From Oscillospiraceae bacterium (lineage in GTDB: Bacteria; Bacillota; Clostridia; Oscillospirales; Acutalibacteraceae): a DNA stretch of 64,000 bases. The first letter of the stretch is position 1, and every line of letters begins with the position of its first letter. A program made the translations under genes and the position numbers. Location: positions 1-64,000 of the forward strand of contig CACYHA010000020.1 in assembly GCA_902774035.1 (NCBI GenBank), given 5' to 3'. The notes under the pieces are model-generated. The model saw only the letters and a program-made list of their open reading frames with translations. It was not told the DNA's origin and ran no database searches. This document shows, in pieces, positions 59,742-64,000 of this stretch.

Positions 59742-60161
59742 ATGGTCAAGAGAAAATGGCTGATGCTTCCGCTGTTTCTGATCGTTTGTCTGCTGTTTGC
59801 CTGCGGCAAGGCGGCAACCGGGGGCGACGTGACTGCGGTGGAACGCACGATCCCGGAAGATGCGAAATACACGCAGGAAGAGATCGCGGCGGCGATGGAT
59901 CTTGTTGAAAAGAAGTTCGAACGGGATTTCAAGGGCTGCACCCTGCAAAAGCTCCGGTACGACGAGAGCGCAGCCGGCGAGGAACAGAAATGGGCGCAGC
60001 AATACGGAGCCGACGAAGCGATCGTTTTGTTTTCGGATTTTCACACCGACAAAAATGTCGGCGACGGATTCAACGGCGACTATGATTATACCAACTGGAA
60101 CTGGATCCTTGTGCGCAAAGACGGCGGAAGCTGGGTGCTGCGCACATGGGGCTATGGATGA
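59742..60161 (+). CDS. Small lipoprotein
   Basis: 139 residues. Basic start, hydrophobic core and lipobox LFAC (Cys about 21), so it should be lipid-anchored outside the membrane. The mature part has an amphipathic helix (EEIAAAMDLVEKKFERDFKG), then a beta-strand region ending WNWILVRKDG and WVLRTWGYG. It resembles small uncharacterised clostridial lipoproteins. AAAGGAGG precedes the ATG. Confidence 0.75.
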   Translation: MVKRKWLMLPLFLIVCLLFACGKAATGGDVTAVERTIPEDAKYTQEEIAAAMDLVEKKFERDFKGCTLQKLRYDESAAGEEQKWAQQYGADEAIVLFSDFHTDKNVGDGFNGDYDYTNWNWILVRKDGGSWVLRTWGYG

Positions 60162-60201
60162 AATTGAAAATTGCAGATTTCCGATTTTGCGTTTTCACGT
60201 T

Positions 60202-60239
60202 TGTCTTTGGTAAAAATAGCCAAAGACAGACGTCTTTTT
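60202..60239 (+). terminator. Lipoprotein gene terminator
   Basis: GTCTTTGG pairs with CCAAAGAC, then AGACGTCTTTTTT. Confidence 0.7.
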
Positions 60240-60255
60240 TCTACATTTGGAGATG

Positions 60256-60285
60256 TTGACAAAAACGCAGGAGGGGGGGTAAAAT
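60256..60285 (+). promoter_or_regulatory. LRR gene promoter with G7 tract in spacer
   Basis: TTGACA (60256-60261), 18 bp, TAAAAT (60280-60285). The spacer ends in seven Gs (60273-60279). One G fewer gives the ideal 17-bp spacing. Confidence 0.7.
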
Positions 60286-60323
60286 TTCGTTAAGGATGAT
60301 TCAATTAAAAGGAGGATTCTATC

Positions 60324-62081
60324 ATGAAAACCACAAGAAAAGTTTTGTCCGTTTTGCTGGCAGTGCTGATGCTGGCGGCCACGCTGTCAGTCTGCGCCGT
60401 GCCTGCGAGCGCAATGGATGAGACCGGTTCCCTCGGTGACAACGTAACGTGGAGTCTGAACAGATGGACAGGCGCAATGGTCATCAGCGGCACCGGGCCG
60501 ATGAGAGATTATTCTTACACGCAGAACCCATTCTTTAGTAATGAGGATATCAAAACGGTCACAATCGAATCCGGCGTAACAAGCATTGGCAGATATGTGT
60601 TCAGCCATGTCAAAAATATGACAAGCATCGTAATTCCGAGCACGGTGACAAGCATTGGCGAGGGTGCGTTTTTCAGATGTTGGAGCCTGCAATCCATACA
60701 GGTGGATGCCGACAATCCAAGCTTTTGTTCCGATGCAAGGGGTTGTCTGTATAACAAAACAAAGACAGCGCTTATCCAATATCCGATCGGAAGCACAGCT
60801 ACATCCTTCGACATCCCGAGCGGTGTGACGAGAATCTTTCGCTGCGCATTTGATTATTCTGAATATCTTATGCGCGTAACGATCCCGAGGGGCGTGGGAA
60901 AAATTGAAGAAGAAACATTTTCCTGGTGTAAAAAATTGAAAAGCATAGAAATTCCTTCCACCGTAACGGCAATAGAACAATATGCGTTCAGCTCGTGCGA
61001 TGCATTGGAAACAGTGGAATACACCGGCACCGAGGCTCAGAGGAACCAAATATCGGTTGCAAATCACAATGAAGCGTTCATCAACGCAACTTTTGTTTAT
61101 ATCACTTACACCATCACTGTTTCCGCCGCTCCTGCGCAAGGCGGCACGGTCACCGGCAGCGGCACCTATGGCAAGGGTGAAACCGTGACCATCAAAGCCG
61201 TTCCGAATACCGGTTACAAATTTACGGGATGGTATTATCGAGACAAGCAGGTTTCAACAAATGCAACTTATACTTTCACTGCGGGAGCTGACGGTGCACT
61301 AAGGGCGGAGTTTGAAAAATTGCCGGATTATTCCTCTGCTGCAATCACCGGCTTTGTTCAGCCGCATGTCGGGGACACGGCAAGCTCTGTTTGTGCAAAT
61401 TTGAAGGTATCTGAAGGCTTTACGATTCGTAATGCTTATATTATGAAGAGAAATGGTGAGATCGTTGAAGACGATTATACATTCCCGGCGGTTACTGCTT
61501 CAAATTCAAAGTATAAATTGCGCGTTAATTTGAAAACCAAATCCGGTTTCACCTACGCGAATCCGCTTACCGCAACTGTGAATGGCGAAAGCGCAACGGT
61601 TGAGCAGGAGGATGCTGAGAATTATAAAGTCATATACACTTTCACGCCATCCGAGCTGGTTACCCGCAAGGTGATTGTTCAAGCCGACCCAGCGGAGGGC
61701 GGCACGGTCACCGGCAGCGGAACGTATGCCATCGGCGATACAGTAACGTTCACCGCGACAGCGAATTCGGGCTATGAATTTGAAGGCTGGTATAACCTTG
61801 GCAATAAGCTGGAAGGTTACGGTGCCAGCGCTCGGTTTATGGTGGGCGATGCCAGCACGAACGACATCATCCTGACCGCAAAGTTCGTAAAGGTTACTAC
61901 GCCCGACCAAGGCGACAACCCGGGTCAGCCGGACAACCCCGGCGGCGGCGAAACCCAGCCCACCCAAGGCGGCAGCAGCAGCGGCTCCTGCAAATATTGC
62001 GGCGGGACCCACACCGGCTTCCCGGGTGTGCTCATCGGCTTCTTCCACAGCATTTTGGCGCTGTTTGGATTGCACAAGTAA
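60324..62081 (+). CDS. Secreted BspA-type LRR protein with CxYCG tail
   Basis: 585 residues. Signal peptide about 1-30, nearly identical to that of the 19155 protein. LRR_5 repeats about 40-240. Two InlB-type repeats are marked by GWYYRDKQ and GWYNLGNK, with a different domain between them. A Pro/Gly/Gln linker leads to the tail CKYCGGTHTG plus an aromatic helix ending LALFGLHK. Probably a surface adhesin. AAAGGAGG precedes the ATG. Unlike the other two LRR genes it has no GCAA leader. Confidence 0.88.
   Translation: MKTTRKVLSVLLAVLMLAATLSVCAVPASAMDETGSLGDNVTWSLNRWTGAMVISGTGPMRDYSYTQNPFFSNEDIKTVTIESGVTSIGRYVFSHVKNMTSIVIPSTVTSIGEGAFFRCWSLQSIQVDADNPSFCSDARGCLYNKTKTALIQYPIGSTATSFDIPSGVTRIFRCAFDYSEYLMRVTIPRGVGKIEEETFSWCKKLKSIEIPSTVTAIEQYAFSSCDALETVEYTGTEAQRNQISVANHNEAFINATFVYITYTITVSAAPAQGGTVTGSGTYGKGETVTIKAVPNTGYKFTGWYYRDKQVSTNATYTFTAGADGALRAEFEKLPDYSSAAITGFVQPHVGDTASSVCANLKVSEGFTIRNAYIMKRNGEIVEDDYTFPAVTASNSKYKLRVNLKTKSGFTYANPLTATVNGESATVEQEDAENYKVIYTFTPSELVTRKVIVQADPAEGGTVTGSGTYAIGDTVTFTATANSGYEFEGWYNLGNKLEGYGASARFMVGDASTNDIILTAKFVKVTTPDQGDNPGQPDNPGGGETQPTQGGSSSGSCKYCGGTHTGFPGVLIGFFHSILALFGLHK
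61987..62078 (+). other. C-x-Y-C-G-x2-H tail coding segment (LRR protein 3)
   Basis: Encodes CKYCGGTHTG followed by a helix nearly the same as that of the 19155 protein. Confidence 0.8.
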
Positions 62082-62102
62082 TCATCCGCCTGTTTTTCAA
62101 AT

Positions 62103-62133
62103 GACCCCGCCGCGGAACGTCCCGCGGCGGGGT
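62103..62133. terminator. Bidirectional hairpin terminator
   Basis: GACCCCGCCGCGG pairs with CCGCGGCGGGGTC between the convergent LRR and TetR genes; AATTGAAA-type repeats (62137-62165) follow. Confidence 0.7.
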
Positions 62134-62161
62134 CCAGTTTTCAATTTTCATTTTTCAACTT

Positions 62162-62752
62162 TCAATTCTTTGCGCGCAGCGCGCCGAGAAACATCGGCAT
62201 GACGGTCGCGGCGTAATCCTGCAGGGAATAATCGCCGCCGCAAAGGCACCAGTCATAGAGCAGGGCACGTTCGGCCATGGCGTAGAGGCGGACGATATCG
62301 TTGACGCTTTTTTCTTTTGTCAGCTCGCCTTTTTCCTGCCCGGCGAGCACGAGCTTGCGCAGCAGCTTGTAGTAAACGCGGTTGTGGTCGAGCAGGTGCT
62401 TTTCGCCTTTTGTGGTGAGCTGAGTGGAATACAGGCGGGCAAGCAGGTGAATATCCACGCGGTTTTCGATCATGCCGCACAGCTCTCGGTTGAGATAGCA
62501 CAGCAGATCGACGCTGTGCATCTCTGGCGGAAGATCGGCGGCGAGGCGTTCATATTCCTCGTCAAACAGATACGCCAAAGAGCCGAGCAGGGCGTCCTTG
62601 CCGTCAAAATAATGGTAGAACGACCCCTTGGATGTGCCGGAGAGGGCGATGATCTCGTCCACGGTCGTGTTCTCATAGCCCTGTTCATAGAACAGCCGCC
62701 AGGCAGCCGAGACGATCTTGCTTTTGGTTGCCTTTGATGCTTTCTTTCCCAT
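62162..62752 (-). CDS. TetR/AcrR-family regulator
   Basis: 196 residues. N-terminal TetR helix-turn-helix (KIVSAAWRLFYEQGYENTTVDEIIALSGTSKGSFYHYFDGKDAL) and a helical ligand domain. Its target is unknown. It lies 4 bp downstream of the M23 peptidase gene, so the two are probably co-transcribed. Its stop codon lies in an AATTGAAA repeat. Confidence 0.88.
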   Translation of the reverse strand: MGKKASKATKSKIVSAAWRLFYEQGYENTTVDEIIALSGTSKGSFYHYFDGKDALLGSLAYLFDEEYERLAADLPPEMHSVDLLCYLNRELCGMIENRVDIHLLARLYSTQLTTKGEKHLLDHNRVYYKLLRKLVLAGQEKGELTKEKSVNDIVRLYAMAERALLYDWCLCGGDYSLQDYAATVMPMFLGALRAKN

Positions 62753-62756
62753 AGCG

Positions 62757-64000
62757 TCACCCGATGTAGTTCAGTGGATTGACTTTCGCGCCGTTTTTGA
62801 GCACCTCAAAATGCAGATGCGGCCCCGTGACGTTGCCGGTGGAACCGATGCGGCCGATCTGCTGCCCCTGGGAAACAGACTGGCCGACGCGTACCTGCAA
62901 AGAGCCGGGCTGCATGTGGGCATACCGCGTTTGCAGGCCGTTGCCGTGGTCGACCACAACGGTGTGACCGTAGCCGCGGTAGCCCTTTTGCGCCACGACC
63001 ACGATACCGGAGGCCGCCGCGAGAACGGGCATCCCCGTCGAATGGCCGCCGGCCTTGATGATGTCCACGCCGCCGTGGAAGCTCCAGCCGGAGATGCGGG
63101 CGCTGCGGTAACCGAAACGCGAAGAGAGCGTATAGGCACCGACTGTCGGCCAAATGAAGCCGGAGGCAAACTGTGTGCCGCTGCGGTCGCTTGTGCCGAT
63201 GAGCAGGATCTCGTTCACGGGCGGCACGAGCGTCCTGGATTTGATCACGCTGCGGACAGTCTGCTTGCCGTCGATATAGGTGACCAGCTCGGTGACCTTG
63301 GCCTTGCCGTTTTTGCCTTCCTGCAGCACCTGGGTCGCGCCCTGGGGCAGAGCGCTGCTCTTGCGCTTCACGGTCTCATAGGGCTGGGGCGCGGTTTTGG
63401 TCCGGGTCTTCATCAGCTTGACATGGACATATTTTGTCGCCTGGGAGATCAGGATCTTCTGCCCAACGGTCAGGCGGCTGAAATCCGTATTCGGGTTCAG
63501 GGTGCGCAGTTGTGCGGGCGTAACCTTGTATCGGCCGGCGATGGCGTAGATGTGATCGCCGCTTTCCACGGTGTGGATCACGGCAGGGGACTTTTCTTCC
63601 TTCAGCGTTTTGGCAAGCTCCAGCGGGTCGCGCAGCGTTTCGCTGTCGGCGGGATACAGACCGTCCGCGTAGCTGATCTCTTCCGCAAAGGCGACAGTGG
63701 CGTCGGCGTCTTTTTTTTGCGCCGCGGAAAGCAGCCGTTCAAAGGCGGAGACCGCGTCGGCCTCGTTGCGCACGGCGCACAAAAAGGTTCCGTCGATGAA
63801 CACGCCGCAGGCATGTGTGAGCGAGACGTCGCCGCTTTCCAGCAGCCGGGTGCACAGGGCCGCGCTGCTTTGCAGCTCGGTCAGCTTTGCGCGGCAAAGG
63901 CGAAACGTCGGCGCCGCGCTGCGCAGACGGGCTGCGGTTGTTTCGCTGGCGCGCAGCAAATCGACGGCGCTGTCTCTGGCTTCGTCAAAAACCTGCGCGC
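62757..64000 (-). CDS. M23 peptidase with LysM and G5 domains, 5' end outside window
   Basis: The frame is open to the window edge, so the N-terminus is missing; at least 414 residues are seen. LysM domain (HTVESGDHIYAIAGRYKVTPAQL), a G5-like domain (KVTELVTYIDGKQTV) and a C-terminal LytM/M23 zinc peptidase with HGGVDI, RYAHM and GPHLHFEV. It cuts peptidoglycan cross-bridges at the cell wall. The TetR gene follows by 4 bp. Confidence 0.9.
   Translation of the reverse strand, partial: AQVFDEARDSAVDLLRASETTAARLRSAAPTFRLCRAKLTELQSSAALCTRLLESGDVSLTHACGVFIDGTFLCAVRNEADAVSAFERLLSAAQKKDADATVAFAEEISYADGLYPADSETLRDPLELAKTLKEEKSPAVIHTVESGDHIYAIAGRYKVTPAQLRTLNPNTDFSRLTVGQKILISQATKYVHVKLMKTRTKTAPQPYETVKRKSSALPQGATQVLQEGKNGKAKVTELVTYIDGKQTVRSVIKSRTLVPPVNEILLIGTSDRSGTQFASGFIWPTVGAYTLSSRFGYRSARISGWSFHGGVDIIKAGGHSTGMPVLAAASGIVVVAQKGYRGYGHTVVVDHGNGLQTRYAHMQPGSLQVRVGQSVSQGQQIGRIGSTGNVTGPHLHFEVLKNGAKVNPLNYIG

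Overview
The window looks like chromosome of a Gram-positive anaerobe of the class Clostridia, most likely a gut Oscillospiraceae/Ruminococcaceae-type organism. This is inferred from several things: high-GC coding sequence with AT-rich consensus sigma-A promoters and strong GGAGG ribosome sites; diaminopimelate dehydrogenase for lysine and peptidoglycan; a ferredoxin-dependent 2-oxoacid oxidoreductase; a FeoA-FeoB fusion with its Cys-rich partner; an RNase HII-YraN fusion; and BspA-type leucine-rich-repeat surface proteins. I see no phage, plasmid, transposase, tRNA, rRNA or CRISPR.

Layout. 1-10.1 kb: cytosolic lipase, thioredoxin reductase, secreted Big2/DUF4474-like protein, RadC, a broken pfkA, an AraC regulator divergent from a GH3 beta-glucosidase, and an EEP-family hydrolase. 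10.1-12.8 kb: accessory patch with a HEPN/MNT pair, three small unknown genes (two are tandem paralogues), a perfect 18-bp inverted repeat and a sigma-like/XRE regulator. 13-18.8 kb: secreted alpha/beta hydrolase, pyrH, GDPD phosphodiesterase, PutP. 18.9-26 kb: two LRR surface-protein genes, each behind a duplicated leader holding a (GCAA)11-12 tract, with feoAB between them. 26-30.2 kb: lysA-ddh, a micropeptide gene, an NSS transporter. 30.2-31.6 kb: four micropeptide genes on strong promoters. 31.7-38.2 kb: aquaporin, YhhN, secreted M6 metalloprotease, DUF1846, two small genes, nrdR. 38.2-46.7 kb: mtaB, D-Ala-D-Ala carboxypeptidase, pgi, P-loop protein, rnhB-yraN, thrC, phosphoesterase, with two odd non-coding intergenic elements. 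46.7-53.3 kb: tig, clpX, secG, corA, secreted papain-like protease, LOR-family protein. 53.6-59.6 kb: small protein, four-subunit 2-oxoacid oxidoreductase, LuxR regulator divergent from an acyl-CoA synthetase. 59.7-64 kb: lipoprotein, third LRR protein, TetR regulator, and an M23 endopeptidase cut by the window end.

Four observations stand out. (1) A dispersed family of four intergenic elements folds into the same perfect cloverleaf: an outer stem enclosing exactly three back-to-back hairpins with no unpaired junction bases. Arm sequences differ between copies while pairing is kept. (2) Four secreted proteins of different types (two LRR proteins, an M6 protease, a papain-like protease) share a C-terminal tail of C-x-Y-C-G-x2-H-x-G followed by an aromatic amphipathic helix, which looks like an undescribed sorting or anchoring signal. 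(3) Two LRR genes sit behind a duplicated leader combining tandem promoters, a short ORF containing a variable tetranucleotide tract, and a terminator-like hairpin; a phase-variation or attenuation switch is plausible. (4) Several amphipathic micropeptides of 30-63 residues are driven by near-consensus promoters. The pfkA lesion, a frameshifting deletion of the nucleotide-binding loop, also needs confirming because it may be real or an assembly error.
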